A stretch of 64,000 bases of DNA from Euwallacea fornicatus. Its lineage: Eukaryota; Arthropoda; Insecta; Coleoptera; Curculionidae. The notes below the pieces were generated by a model. It saw nothing but the letters and a program-made list of their open reading frames with translations. It had not been told where the DNA came from and did no database searches. The position numbers and the translations under genes were made by a program. Location of the stretch: NCBI RefSeq assembly GCF_040115645.1, contig NC_089561.1:1364001-1428000 (forward strand). The letters are read 5' to 3'. Each line of letters opens with the position of its first letter. Position 1 is the first letter of the stretch. Of this stretch, positions 37,211 through 49,144 are shown one piece after another.

Positions 37211-38707
37211 CAGGTCGTTCCTGAACTACCTAGCCAAACTTCAGGAGGTGGCTGCACGCAACAAATACCACCAAAAATACGAGTTGGAAACTTTCGAAAA
37301 ACTCTACTTTGAGGCAATTTGTCTTTTTGACCTTTGAGGACTTGTCAAGTTTTGTAATTCAAATGCCCCTGTATCTTTTTTGCATTGCCGGTACGAAAGC
37401 TCAAACAATAATACCGTTGGAAAGCTACTTAAATTTCCCATTTCAAACAACCGTTGTGAGCTCATGCCGTTTGTACTTTGCTGAGTCTACGAAGGCTTGA
37501 ACGCAACTTTTTCGTTTTATTTTTTTTTTTGTTGAATTTTCAACTGTACATTGCTCCCAGAGACTCCCCATCTCGTACCGTTTCGCACTTGGTGAAGAAA
37601 ATCTACCATCGAGCGTCCTTCTGCCGTGGTACACCGTTTCATGAGTTTACCTTACTCTTAAAAAAGTGCGGGGTTGTCGGATATCGAGAACTACTTGCGT
37701 GAAGAAAAAACCGTATTTGCAACAATTGCAAAACATTTTAAACAAAATTCTGTTTCAAATTTTGTTCAAAGACTCCTCCTTGTTGGCACAAACACAACCC
37801 ACACCTCCGCCGAATTGTCCGGGATGGCGCGACCGATCTCCCCTCGCCCCTTACCTGTTTGGATACAACTTGCACGTATTCTTTGTTCAAGTTTTTCAAC
37901 TGTATTCACATTATTTTTGTACACGAGCGTTTTAACGCTCGCCAAATATACATATATACCGAGTGACTCAAGAAGATGGCTCGTCTTTGCGACCTTTTTG
38001 TTTTTAAACTTAGAAAGTTGAAATTTGAAGAGGAGCTACATAAGAATAGAGCCGATCGATTGACATTAATGGCGTTTATCTAGCACTTCCGGTTTGACCG
38101 GAAATGACCTCAACGTTCGATGTTCAAATGTAATGCCCTATAAATTTTTACTTTTTTGGAATCTACGAGTAATTTCTAGTCTAAAAAATATGACATTTAA
38201 AAAAAAAATTTTTTTTGGCGTTTTTTCATGTTTTCCGTAAATACATATATTTTTCTCCGCGCAAGCGATTTTCAATAATCGACACCTCCCTCGCTGTTTC
38301 AAAAGTAAGGTAACCCAAAGAAACCATCGTATAAAGGTACTCGGTTGTAGATATTGTTCGCGAAGTGCGAAATGGTACAGGATGGGGAATTTTTTGGGGC
38401 AATGGACAGTTGAAAGTTTAACGAAAAGAAAAAAATTAAAAAGTGTTACGTGCAAGCCTTCGAAAAGTCAACGAAGTGCAAATAACGCGAACCCGCAATG
38501 GCTGTTTAAAATAGGAAATTCAAGTGGAACGGTACCATTGGAATTTTTGTAGCGGCAACGCAGAGGAAGACACGGGGACATTGAGATTACAAAAAACGGC
38601 AAGTCCTTTTTCATTTTAGAGGGGAATTCTCTACGTTACGTTTGTGATGGCATTTGATGTGCGGAATCACTTCCTGAAGTTCGGTCCGACAGCTCAGGAA
38701 CACCCTG
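37211..38707. mobile_element. Foldback-type element, long inverted arms (about 520 and 480 bp)
   Basis: The left arm (37211 to about 37740) and the right arm (about 38228-38707) are inverted copies. Ends read CAGGTCGTTCCTGAAC and, reverse-complemented, CAGGGTGTTCCTGAG. The match continues through an AAACTTCAGGAGGTG block, CCCCTGTATC against CCCCGTGTC, a CGAAGGCTTGAACG block, TTCAACTGTACATTGC, and CGTACCGTTTCGCACTT against TGTACCATTTCGCACTT. TA precedes the left end; the right flank is TG. There is no transposase and no conserved open frame. The 490-bp spacer holds unrelated sequence and perhaps a nested small insertion (about 37960-38143). The termini suggest mobilisation by a Tc1/mariner-type enzyme. 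Confidence 0.85.
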
Positions 38708-40189
38708 TGTGGTAGCTACTTCTTTTCAGGACAGAATTTGAATCTTAGCACGTCGAAGAAAGCTTCACGCTTGGCCCGGACGGTGCGAAACGGTTCATTC
38801 CCGAACTCGAAATCGCCCAATTTTGCCCCGGTCCAATCCGCCTCGTCCCTCTTACGGTTTTCGAGATTCCCATGGTTGGGCCACGGGAACGGGCACTTCG
38901 TGTGCCCCGGCGTCGAACCAACGGAATCTTTTTCCTGAGGGCGCGTGTAAACTTGCGGAGCCCGGATTTCTCTGAATCATCGATATTTCTCCCACATATC
39001 ATTGTTCGGTAACCACCGTGGCACTGCACTTTAAAAGGCCCCGTAGACTTTTGATATATCATCGTGTTATCCTGCACTCTGGGACATAAATAGATTTCCA
39101 GCCAAGTGAACAACTCTTAAGTGGTCGAGATTTATCGCTCGAGTAAGTGTCGTATAAGTTCTTGTAAAAGCCATAATATTGTGTATGAAACATCGAAAAG
39201 ATTTGTGGAAAAAGCATGGGGTAATCTGAACACTCGTGAATGTGTAATAACTATACATAAGGTTAATCTTCAGCATCGCGAATGTCTTAATTCCTCCCTA
39301 CATACGCTTAATCCATGGTATCGTAGGTGATCTCTAAACACTGTGAAGTTTAACTTTGTTTTGTCTCTGGGAAATCTGCTGTGTTCCAAAGTGACTCGGA
39401 ACCTCGCTCGAAACGGGGGACCTTCGTTGGGGGCACGGAAAATGAAAAATCAACTGCGTTCGCTCGAGGTACTCTAACGCGAAAACGAAGCCGTTTTGAA
39501 GGTTCGAATTGTTGCAATTTTCCGTCCAGCGGGAGAGGGCCGAAGTGGCCCGAAATCGGGATCGCAGCTCTTAATACCCGACCAAGGTAATCTCACTTGG
39601 TTTATGTCCAATTATAAATGCACATTCAGAAAGGATTTTGCGACGAACAGCCTTGAGGCCGAATAAATTCAGCTTCCAATTAAGTTAAGCCCCGGGGCCC
39701 CTGTGCAACAAGGGTGAACTTAGACACTAATACTTTGTTTAATCCCCGAATATGATATCTCCGAGGCGTTATCAAATTTGGACGGTTCATTATCGCAATT
39801 TGAATAATGGCCGGGGCCCCGGTACATAAAATGGCGTCGATTTTAAATCGAATTTTATCCGAATTAGAACCGGCAAAAAGCTCCAGCCAATTTAGGGAGA
39901 CACCTTTGTTACACGTAACAGTAAACGAAATTAACTATCCTTCGGGGTGCAATTTGGCGAAAGAGTTTCGGTTTTGCGCATACAAAATCGTAAATTTCAA
40001 AATGAGAAAACCACAACCAAATTACCGCGCTCAAATTTACGGCCATGTGTTGCATGTTTTAATATGCCAGAATGTAAAACAACCCACTCCACTCTTTGTG
40101 CATAAATAAATGCAATTAAAACTGTGAATGCACTTGAAATTGGTTTTCGAATTTATGTGCAAATTTTCGTTTTCGGGCGGAACCCGGAA

Positions 40190-40262
40190 AAAAACGAAAA
40201 AAAAAACAAAAAAAAAAACAAAAAAAAACGAAAAAACAAAAAAACAAAAAAAAACAAAAAAC
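40190..40262. repeat. A-rich low-complexity tract with interspersed C and CG
   Basis: Runs of five to nine A separated by single C, G or CG. Lysine/asparagine-rich frames crossing it are artefacts of composition. Confidence 0.95.
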
Positions 40263-41699
40263 TGTTCTATTTCGGTGCGTTTCCGAAGCGTCGTTGCGCG
40301 TTGGGGCTGTTGATTGCATTAGTGCGGCCGCGGCACGAATGAAAAATGAAAATGAACTGTTCCATTATTCATAATTCAAGCGTGCATGGCCCGCAGTGCG
40401 AGATTCATATTTTACAAAAATCTTTTCAGACGACACACGCGGCCAGATCGTAAATTTCTGTTATTATTTTCTCGCCCACTGTTCAATGAGGGCCGCTCGT
40501 AAGTCAGTTCGCTCGACTTGAAATCTAAATTGGCCGCCATACTATGAACATACACGGGAGTACCCCGAGCATCTTGTAAACGGCCGCGAGTCCCCCTCGC
40601 CCGCGACTGGTTCACCAACTCCTAAATTGGACGGCGCACAATAGACGTCACGGGAGTACCTCAAATATCTCGTAAACTGTTAAACGTTTTTTTTTTTTTT
40701 TTTTGCTTCAGCTGTTTTGCCGCGGCATGCCCCGATGTTTTAGCTGCATCGGGGCCCTTTAATCACTCCGGGGATTGCGTGCAAACCTCAAAACTTACAA
40801 CCAAGAATCTTTAATATATTTACGTTAATAATTCACATGCCTGGCTAACGTACATTTACCTGGTAGCCGGCTATACGAGTTTCGAATGCGTTTATATTGT
40901 TTATGAGCCAGGTTTAAGGCGTTCTCGCTGTGTGACATTCTATATAATTTAAGCTTAACGCTCGGCTAATGGCGATTGCGTGCACGCCTATAAATTTCGG
41001 CTTAGGAAAAACTGATTTACGATAATCGTTAATTTTTACGCACATCCTGATGCTAAATTAGTTGCAAATGGGGCTCGATGACGAAACGTTCACATTTCGA
41101 ATGTGACGGGACGCAAGTGGAAGGTCCAACGGGGGAGATGTTTAAGGCCAATTTATCAAGTGGAGGCTAATTTTTTTACCCGGTGTCCAAAGCCAGAAAT
41201 ACAGGTTTGGGTGGCCGGGTTGGTTAGTCGTGGCTACAAGTTCGTCGGCCCCAGTAAATATTTCAGCTCGTCCACTCTTTCAATGAAAAAAACCACGCAA
41301 GGATTTCTCATTACGTGCTCTTATCTCTCATGATTTAAGTGCAGCTTGCGACCGTTTCTTATAAAAGTTCCGTATTTACGAGCATCGGGGCTGTCGCGAA
41401 AGAAGTCGGAGCCGGTGCAATCTTCCACCATCTGTTGCGGTTTTTCTTGGAAAAACGAATTTTGAAGTTTCGCCCGGGCGAAAACTCACTATCCGGAGTC
41501 TATTGCGCCGCGGAAAATTCGTCCGGTGTAACGAGCTTAATCGAAAATCAAAACGGCACACGGGATGCCAACGATCATCCCTCGATTTGGACCACGCCAG
41601 TGTCAAGCACATGTTTCGCTTCTCTGAAAAAACCGATTAAGCCGAACGGCTGCGCCTCCACGTGGACTTGAGCGGACCTTCTAATAGTTCTGAGATGAG

Positions 41700-41850
41700 T
41701 TGAAAAAGTCAATAAAAAAACGACAACAATCACGAACGGCTCGCAGTGCTACGAGCCCCCCTTGGACCTACCAGATGTGGGGCAGTGAGGCAGCACCTCA
41801 CCACTTGCGGCAGCGCTCTAAACCACTGATCTCATCTTTTCGAGTCACAG
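41700..41850 (-). repeat. Possible tRNA-derived SINE head (box A/box B)
   Basis: On the minus strand, GATCAGTGGTTTAGAGCGCT (about 41811-41830) resembles a Pol III box A as used in tRNA-derived SINEs. About 50 nt downstream, GGTAGGTCCAA (around 41765) is a weak box B. A stem GTGAGG/CCTCAC and a GGCTCG/CGAGCC hairpin lie in the same stretch. No full cloverleaf folds by eye, so this is not a functional tRNA gene. Only one copy is seen in the window. Confidence 0.35.
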
Positions 41851-42997
41851 AGGAACACTTCATCTTTATAATAATCGAAAGACGCAGACCTTGTTTAATT
41901 TTGGACCCGTAAACACCTCAATTTCAATGAACGTCATGCATATAAATTGCTTATAATTGCACACTAAGCCACAATGAAGAGGTCCATGCCCAACCAGATT
42001 CAACCGTAAAAGAGCCCAATTATCTTGCTGTATAACCATTTTTTCAATTATTATTGTGCGTAATTACGGGTTTTTATGAGCTCCCGACTTATTTTGCCAC
42101 ATTGAAGCCTTTTAGGCCTGTTTATAATGTTGCACCACGTGTCAGGTCGTTCCCGTGACGTTTGGCGTATTGGTCAGCTCTTGAGCCATCCCAAGTTAGC
42201 TCCATTAGGTCACGAGTTGACCCAAAGTTTAGGAATAGAATTTTTCCCCTATAGCAATAAATTGAAAAAAGTAAGCTAATATGGCCGTATCAAATTTCGG
42301 GATTCAGGGCCCAGGCGGTTAATATTTTGGTTTTTCATTTAGCCAAAGCCAAAAAGCACCGGCACCCGGATCTCATATCATAAATTCATGTTAATGCCCT
42401 ACAGCGAACCGGCATTGCAACTAGTGTATGCGATATAACGACTGTATAGGCTTAATTTTTGGCCTCTCTCTTTTGGGCCTCTTCTTTCCATCTTTCCCCC
42501 CCACAAATGTTTATAATAATTTTAATTCTTCGCCTCCAAGACATGCAACTTCGGAGGAAATCTGCTCCTATAACATCTCAGGCAAAGGGCCGATTTAGCT
42601 GGAACGATCCAAACATGGGAATTAGCATATTATCGGGGGTTTTATTTGAGCAAACTTCGGTCTTCTCTTTTTGCACTAGTGCTGTAAGCTCGAGCCGTTT
42701 TGTCACGTTCGCCGGCAGGACGTAAAAACGAACTCGTGGAACTGTTAAATGTTTCACAAACACTTCATGAATGTTAATAAGAGCGCCATTTCATGAGCTT
42801 TGTAATGCTTTGTAAACACCTCTTGGTGCTCTGAATAAGGTGCTCTAAATAAGGGTAGAGAATTTTCAGCCCCAATTTCGGGTTTGTCAGTTCTGGCTAG
42901 TTCGAAATGGTTTCGGTTAATGTAGCCCGTCAGCTAGGAAAGCGATGTGTCAGGGAATCACACTCAGCACTGAGAATAAAGTGAATTTTAAGAAATA

Positions 42998-44323
42998 CAT
43001 TATCGCCCATAGGTAGAGCAACTTTTTAAATTTCTATTTCTTTCCTACAACAAAACATGAATTCGACGTAATCCACCACATTGTTTATTAATTAAAATTA
43101 AATGCGTTAATGTTAAGCTCGATTTGTCAATTTTTTTCGACTGTAAAAGAAAAAAAATGGTAAAATTAGAGCAACTAAAGTATTTCTTATATTTTCCCTT
43201 TTAATAAAATCGTTTATTGAGCATCTAGCAGCATATCGCTTACTTTCAATTACTTTCCAACATCTGTTGTTCATGGACATTAATAAGTTTTCGATGTGAT
43301 CGTCAGATATTGAGTTCGAAGTATTTTCAACTTCTCTGAACAAATTCGCCGTATTTATTATTCTTTCGCCGCGAATTCCTCTCTCAATTTCATCCCGAAG
43401 GTTCTCTAGGGGGTTCAGATCAGGACTTTCGGCCGGCCGGATCGTCGTCACATCACAGTTACGTACGGTTAACCATGCTTTTATTAGTTTGGAGGTACGA
43501 TTCGGGTCGCTGTCGTTCTCAAACGTCCATCGAGGGCTCATATTTCCTTCTGTCGACGGCAGCGTGAGATTTTCCAGAATACTTTTATGAGCATTTCGGG
43601 TTAAAGCGACTTCCATCCGAAAAAAGGAGTTTTTCATTTTTCACGTGGCCAGTTCACATGTTTCTTTTGACAAACCACAATCCGGCCTTTCTATTTTTCT
43701 TCGAGCCGAAAGGCCTTTCGGCCGATTTTCTCCCATTTAGACCGGCGCTTCTTAACCTTCACTTAATGGCACTGGCAGATACTGGAACCCACAGCTCTTG
43801 TCGTATGCGACTTGCACGCTCTTGACCGGTTCCTGGATGGATAACATTTTAATTCTCTTGTCCACCACTTTAACGGCTCTCCGTTTTCGGCCACGCCTCC
43901 TCGGAGGTTCACCTAAGGTTCCTCTATTTTTAAAGTTAGAAATCGCCCGCGGTGTCATTGATCCATTCAAATTTAAATCTTCTGCAATTTCGCCGCGTTC
44001 TTCGCTGCTTTCGAATTCTTCTAGAATGTCCGTCTTTTGACTGATGTGGTGAATGAACGCCTCTGAGCATCTTGAAAGGTCTTCAGTCGCTTCTGTGAGC
44101 GGCAGAGTCGCGCATAAATGAACAAATTTGTTGCTCTGCGGACGTGTGAACCCCGCGAAAAGCGGAATGGACCGAAGAAAGTGACATGGGCGAAACGTGT
44201 TGAAAATGGACGTTTACAACATGTGGACAAACGAGAAATATGTTCTGTTAATTCTGAAAAATACCGTCCGGCGTGCAACATGCTCGTTTCGAATGTTTAA
44301 TCGGTTGCCCTAGATGGACACAT
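42998..44323 (-). mobile_element. Tc1-like DNA transposon, decayed (copy related to 52.4-53.7 kb)
   Basis: The left end CATTATCGCCCAT followed by GTAGAGCAACTTTTTAA is shared with the left end of the 52366-53692 element (CCATATCGCTTATGTGTGG, then AGCAACTTTTTAA). The right end is less certain but shares ATTAAACATT with the sister copy. TA precedes the left end. The transposase fossil lies on the minus strand between the ends. Confidence 0.8.
43113..44050 (-). pseudogene. Tc1-like transposase pseudogene (43-44 kb)
   Basis: On the minus strand the N-terminal helix-turn-helix runs from about 44030. It includes an IAEDLNLNG helix, SMTPRAISNFKNRG and a PPRRRGRKRR hook. After a break, a FGSKKNRKAGLWF segment matches the KKNRKARLEFA linker of the family. 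The long C-terminal frame (43113-43637) carries ENDSDPNRTSKLIKAWL, equivalent to QDNDPKHTSKLVKEWL with the second catalytic Asp. It then has PAESPDLNPLENLRDEIER, which carries the catalytic Glu. One extra residue lies between Asp and Glu compared with the usual D34E. A stop at the join of the two halves and the loss of the central region make it a pseudogene. Confidence 0.88.
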
Positions 44324-44329
44324 GGGCCC

Positions 44330-46070
44330 TTTTGAGAATCGGCGTTTAGTTCTTTGTGTGAAACACCTTAAAAAACCCTCTCGCCCTAGTCCCCCGCGCC
44401 AAGGTCCACCTAACGGTGCCTCTATCTGCCCAGGAAATTGGCAAACCCTTTAGGGACAAGGCTGAACCTTTGCAACAAGCGCCTATTAAAAGTGAAAAAA
44501 AAAAGTGCAATAAACCTTCACTTCGCACTTTGGAAGGCATCGAGACCGAAGGCCGAAAGGGTAATTTTCTCACCGGTACCGCTCTGGTCGGTACCTTTTC
44601 AATTTGCCTCGGACCAAAAAACGGTAGATTCAGACCGAAACAGGTAGGATTTTATATGTGCCAAAAAGTGATTTTTATCTCGTCGGTATTGGCATCATTT
44701 ATGGTTAAATACGAAGCAAATAACGGCAACCAAATATGCTCCGTTCATTTGCCGTTAACTTTTATTGGTCGGTATATCAGAGGCGCAAATCTGCCCCACG
44801 TTGGTGCCACCGTTTAATAAGCCCCAGCGAGGAAAATCACGCCCTGTTTATGTTGTATATCGAACTTTAATTCTAATTCGATGTTAATTTGCTATAAATG
44901 GCTGGAAATTGTTTATTCCAGTGCTGCAATGGGGCCCCTATATCAGGGGGTTGTCGCATGCGAAATCAGAGCAGCGTTTTCCGCCAATAGATAGATAAAC
45001 TTACCCAATAAACAATTTGCGTCGATAAATAAGAGCGGCGTTATCCAGAGCCCTGAATATGAACAAATTGTGACAATGACTACAGAGCCGGGTTTCCATT
45101 AGTTGCGACCGCCGCGATGGCGCATGAAAGATTTCTATAGAAAAGCCCCGATTAAATCTTGTTTCCGTGTTACATGTAACCTGTCGCGATGTAAAAAATT
45201 GCCTTAAATATGGAGTCGTGTAACCAATAAGTCGAGAGGTCTCCAAGAAAAGATTTGGTTTCGTGTCGTGCAACGGGGAGATAAACGGATGTGAGGCAAG
45301 TCGATGTGTTGGCGGATATTTTACACAAATGCGCACTTATCTGTTCACATGCTCAGACTGTCGGAATGTTTTAATCTACGTTCCTTTCAAGCCCGAGCCC
45401 TGAAATGGAAACTTATGAGCGAAGAGTTCGTTTCAAGCCCGTGTGCAAAGTAGGTTGCAAATGAGCCGATCGCAATTAACGGCACAGGAGTGATTTACAT
45501 ACGCGTTGTAAGCTCCGGTATCAAGCAGCAATTTGAGAGATAAAATCGGTAAAAATTACATGTTTCTCATTATCTCCTCGATCATCGAACGGGCGGTTAA
45601 TTAATTATTATTCCCGCAGAAGCTCCTCTACAGGGCATCCCAGAATCGTCGGCGCAAATGAGCATAACGTGCTAGCGGAAAAAAGAATAGAGCGATTATG
45701 TTCAACTACTCCTTTCAGCGAGTTGCGAATAAATCTCACACTTTTTGATTTACGCGTCTGAAATTGCTTCTGGGGTGTTTTCCATTTAAATTAATTTCCT
45801 TAAATTAAATTCTCATTAATTAACCGTTCGTTTAAAATCTTCGCCCCAAGACTGTCCCAGCGAGATACGAAGCTTCGACCGTCGCCGCTCTCTGCGGTTT
45901 CCGACCCGCAATGAGCACCGATGAAAGGCGGAAAATGCACGGGATCACTTAATGGAAAACCGGGTGCAAGGGGGCGAGTGCGTGAACGGTAACCTGTGGT
46001 AACGAAAGTGAAAATGCATCGGTTCACTATTGGAGATCTTCCCAATGGCGATTTCAATCCAACGACGCGC
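44330..46070. other. Intergenic, no gene seen
   Basis: AT-rich with scattered short frames lacking any recognisable domain. A solo CAGGGCATCCCAG end (about 45631), preceded by TA, looks like one terminus of a CAGGGTGT-type element whose partner was not found. Confidence 0.5.
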
Positions 46071-46072
46071 GG

Positions 46073-46850
46073 TTATGGACAAAAGTATGAGAGATTTTTT
46101 TTAACAGCATTTTCTTGGTGATCCTTTTTGTTTCCGCCTTCGAAGCTTGTTGGTAAGGTGATCGTGTGCTTGCCGTACAACACTTGGCCGAGGAACGTTG
46201 TTTTCAAGAAAGTTTCTGCGAAAAACGATGCTTTCTTCGGACACAAGTATGGAATACCACGCAGCGTCGTCGTTTACGGGGGCAATATCAGTTATCCAGG
46301 CCGATCGTGCGGCGCATCTCACACGAAAAATGCCGAAGAAAAAGTGTTTTTCGGAAGATTTTCGAAATTCAATAGTCCAGGTGTCACGTGGTGGCTGCAA
46401 CCAAAGAGACATTTCATAGGCGTTGAAGATCAGTCTCTAAAACTTGAAGAAAATTTGGCACTTATGGGGATGTAAAAGACGGTCCAAAACCTTGGCGTGC
46501 AAGAAAAACGAATGCCACTGCCGATCGACGGATTAAAAAACGATCATCTGCCGATCCCGGCAAGCCCTCCGGGATTATCCGGCCAGCAGTCAATAACAAT
46601 AGTGACACCGACATAAGCGATCGCGCCGTACGTCGTTGATTGTGCGAAACGGGATCAGTGGGAAGAATTGTAGCGAAGAAGCCCTTAATTTCTGAGAAGG
46701 ACGGAAGGGCCAGAACCGAATTTGCTCGGGAACATTTGCCTTGGTCACCTTCAGAGTGGAGAGTACTGTTCTTTCCGACGATGAAACCAGAGGTTCACGA
46801 TGCTTGTCAACGAGGGAAACTGAAGTTAGCAACTTAATTTCTACTTTATG
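46073..46850 (+). mobile_element. Tc1-like element fragment (3' part missing)
   Basis: The left end TTATGGACAAAAGTATGAGA resembles Tc1-type termini (the GGACAAAAGTAT pattern). A transposase N-terminal half follows on the plus strand. No matching right end was found, so the right boundary is only the end of the last recognisable codons. Confidence 0.6.
46480..46837 (+). pseudogene. Tc1-like transposase N-terminal fragment
   Basis: Broken frames on the plus strand read RKTNATADRRIKKRS, the linker between the two helix-turn-helix domains. They continue with SGIIRPAVNNNSDTDISDRA and VRRR, then SVGRIVAKKPLISEKDGR (about 46660-46713) and FAREHLPWSPSEWRV. Family members have KKPLISKKNRKARLEFA followed by HLNWTPEDW at this place. 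The first catalytic motif (FSDES) is recognisable one frame over at about 46770. Nothing equivalent to DNDPKH or NPIEN follows, so the catalytic C-terminus is deleted. It differs from the other Tc1 copies here and probably represents a separate lineage. Confidence 0.8.
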
Positions 46851-49140
46851 CTTTTGACGCAATAAAGCTATTAAATATTGCAAATTTTTAAACTTGTCTC
46901 TCTTAATTTCAAACTTTTCGCCTTTTAGTAAAGAAAAGTTCTTGTTTTCCCTTAAACTTGCGAGCCAAACGAGATTTTTCGATGCGATAAAAAGCAATTT
47001 GCAGCCGAATTGTCACCAGCTCTGCTCTTGCCCCTAGACCTGTGATGTGCGGCGTCGAGGCATTGTAAACGTCCGTGTACCCACTTGCCCCATTCCCGGG
47101 GCAAGAGTGCCGTAATAATGAATTTCGTGACGAACGTCTGACGTTTGCGCTTATTTTAATTGAATAGCAACAATCCAGAACGCGATCGATGTGGAAAAAC
47201 AGACACTTACACGTGAATAATGAAATGTATAAAGCAGCGGAAATCGGAACTTAACAAACACGCCGGCCCGCACTTACCCCCCGCAGCGCGTTCTCCCGAA
47301 AAACCGTTAGAGATAGAGTTCATTCGCAGGATTAGTCTTGATGTAGAACAGTTTTAGAGGCACCGAGAGGATATTTATCGCAGACGAAAACCCCCCTCTA
47401 ACGGCAATTGGCAAAGTCGTAAATCAAAAATTGTGAGCTTCCTCCAAAACTCCGGAGTGGAAAAATTACTTTCGAGCCCTCTAAAAACGTTCGCTCCAAG
47501 TTTTTGGCCTCTAACGCCCGCTGCTCGTTCGAGTCGTTTCCCTCAGAACACCCCGTACAAGACGCAAGCGTCTGACGTTGCAGAAAATTATTTTTCGCAC
47601 CTCTAAATAATATAATCAAATATATCACACGGTAATGGTGTGTTTACACCACTGCAAGTGAAACATATGCGCATTATAGAAAGCTCTTCGTGTTGCGTAT
47701 ATTGGAACGTAATCCTGTAACCAGTTTCGAACACCTACTTTCGTGATTCACGCATCCACCCATCTGCAGTGTTGCTATTTGATAAAATGGACGGTAACAC
47801 GGGTCGTTATGCATATTTAGTTGCCTGTTGAGTTGTACAAACTACAACTACACGTCTCTGATGTCGTGTCTATATTCAGATTGCCATTCATTATTTGAAG
47901 AGAAAAAATGAGATAGGAATTCCGTCGCTTTGGACAAGCACCTGATACAAATATTGAGCAACTGCTTGTGCCTTTTCTACGACTGTCCTTGGATGTTCTT
48001 TGACCTTTGACTCGGTTTCTTAGGTAAAAGTATACCCGCGATGCACACAATGGATAAGAGGCTAAACAGGCACAGAAAACAAACAGCGCTTTTCAGTTCG
48101 TATATCAAGCCATGGCGTGCAGAGATAAGAACATACCTGGTCTTATCTACTACAAAAAAACATGAAAATAAATAAGGCTGGTTTCGGAAGAGTTATGGGT
48201 AGAAGGGTAGTGAATCCAGCCATGAAGGAATGTTAATGATGATTGTTTGCTTGTAATACGGGAATTAAGTAAAGGGCCGCGTCAAACCGAAGTCAATTGC
48301 GAATTTCTCCGCGAAGGCGGACAGTACAGGAACACGTCCAACCGGTACCTGTCCTTACATGAAATTTTTTACACGAAATCATGTCAGCAACTTGCCGTTC
48401 CTGGACGCTGCCGCAAGGGACAAATTTGGTATACAGAGCGGAACATATCACCACGGAGATGTTTCAGGGAGCGCCGGTACTCTGGGAAATAACAAAAAAT
48501 TCTAATAGGCCCATGGTGGAAACCGCACCGATTTCCGTCTAACTGCAAAGTGGCACATTATCGCATTTTTTAAAGGACGCTCTCAGCACCTTATTATCGT
48601 TTCGTTCTCCTTCAGATTTATCTTCATCCAAAGAAATTTGACTAAACGTCACGAATTGCTTCAGATCGTGGACAACTGCGCCGGATGATAGTTTTTTCCT
48701 CACTTTTCTCTCGTTCGTAATTTGCGTGGAGAGACACAATGGCAAACTCTGCGAAAACGGCGAAAGACACGAAAATACCGCAAAAAGCTAAAGAACCGAA
48801 GGAAAAGTTCAAGTTTGAAATCAGAACTCGTACGGGTGTTTAAAAAAAAAAAAAGATACAAAGCGTAAAGTGACAAATGATTGAAAGGACATAACACCCT
48901 GTACATGTGGTTACCGACGATTTTGACACTTTATCGAAGAGGGGTTTAAAGAAAATAGGGGTGCGCGATTTAAAAATATTAACTCAAGGCACACCTGAGA
49001 AAAACGTAAAATACGAGAAACTTCGCCACCCTAGACAGGGCGATTCCTTTGGAATGGGACATGGCAGGATTCGAGATAGGGAACCCCGGAATACGACAAC
49101 TGGGCCCAATTTACCGTATATCAATGTTGCGTATTTCAAA
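46850..49140. other. Intergenic, no conventional gene seen
   Basis: Holds solo CAGGGTGT-type ends in reverse orientation (ACACCCCGTA at about 47554; ACACCCTGTA at about 48894) and the 34-codon Lys-rich ORF. No matching partners were found, so these are probably remnants of palindromic elements. Confidence 0.45.
48739..48843 (+). other. Lysine-rich 34-codon ORF ending in an A-run
   Basis: ATG (48739) opens a 34-residue frame with repeated KAK/KEPKEK segments ending in FKFEIRTRTG; the stop is followed at once by about 12 more A. No family is recognised. The A-run straight after the stop could hint at a retroposed transcript end, but a chance frame is as likely. A CACCCTGTA-type transposon end lies at about 48895-48903. 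Confidence 0.2.
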
Positions 49141-49144
49141 ATTA

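Larger units (their letters stand above)
38710..42990. other. Intergenic, mostly unassigned
   Basis: Holds a GC-rich patch (about 38750-38960) and another at 39360-39590, the A-rich tract near 40.2 kb, a T-run (about 40687-40704), the possible SINE head and two CTCGTAAA/TTTACGAG sites (40669, 41376). No gene is seen. Confidence 0.5.

Noticed and set aside
37980..38143. Nested MITE inside the spacer of the 37.2-38.7 kb foldback element
   Set aside because: The end similarity (TATACCGAGTG against TATAGGGCATT) is too weak to call; mentioned only as a possibility.
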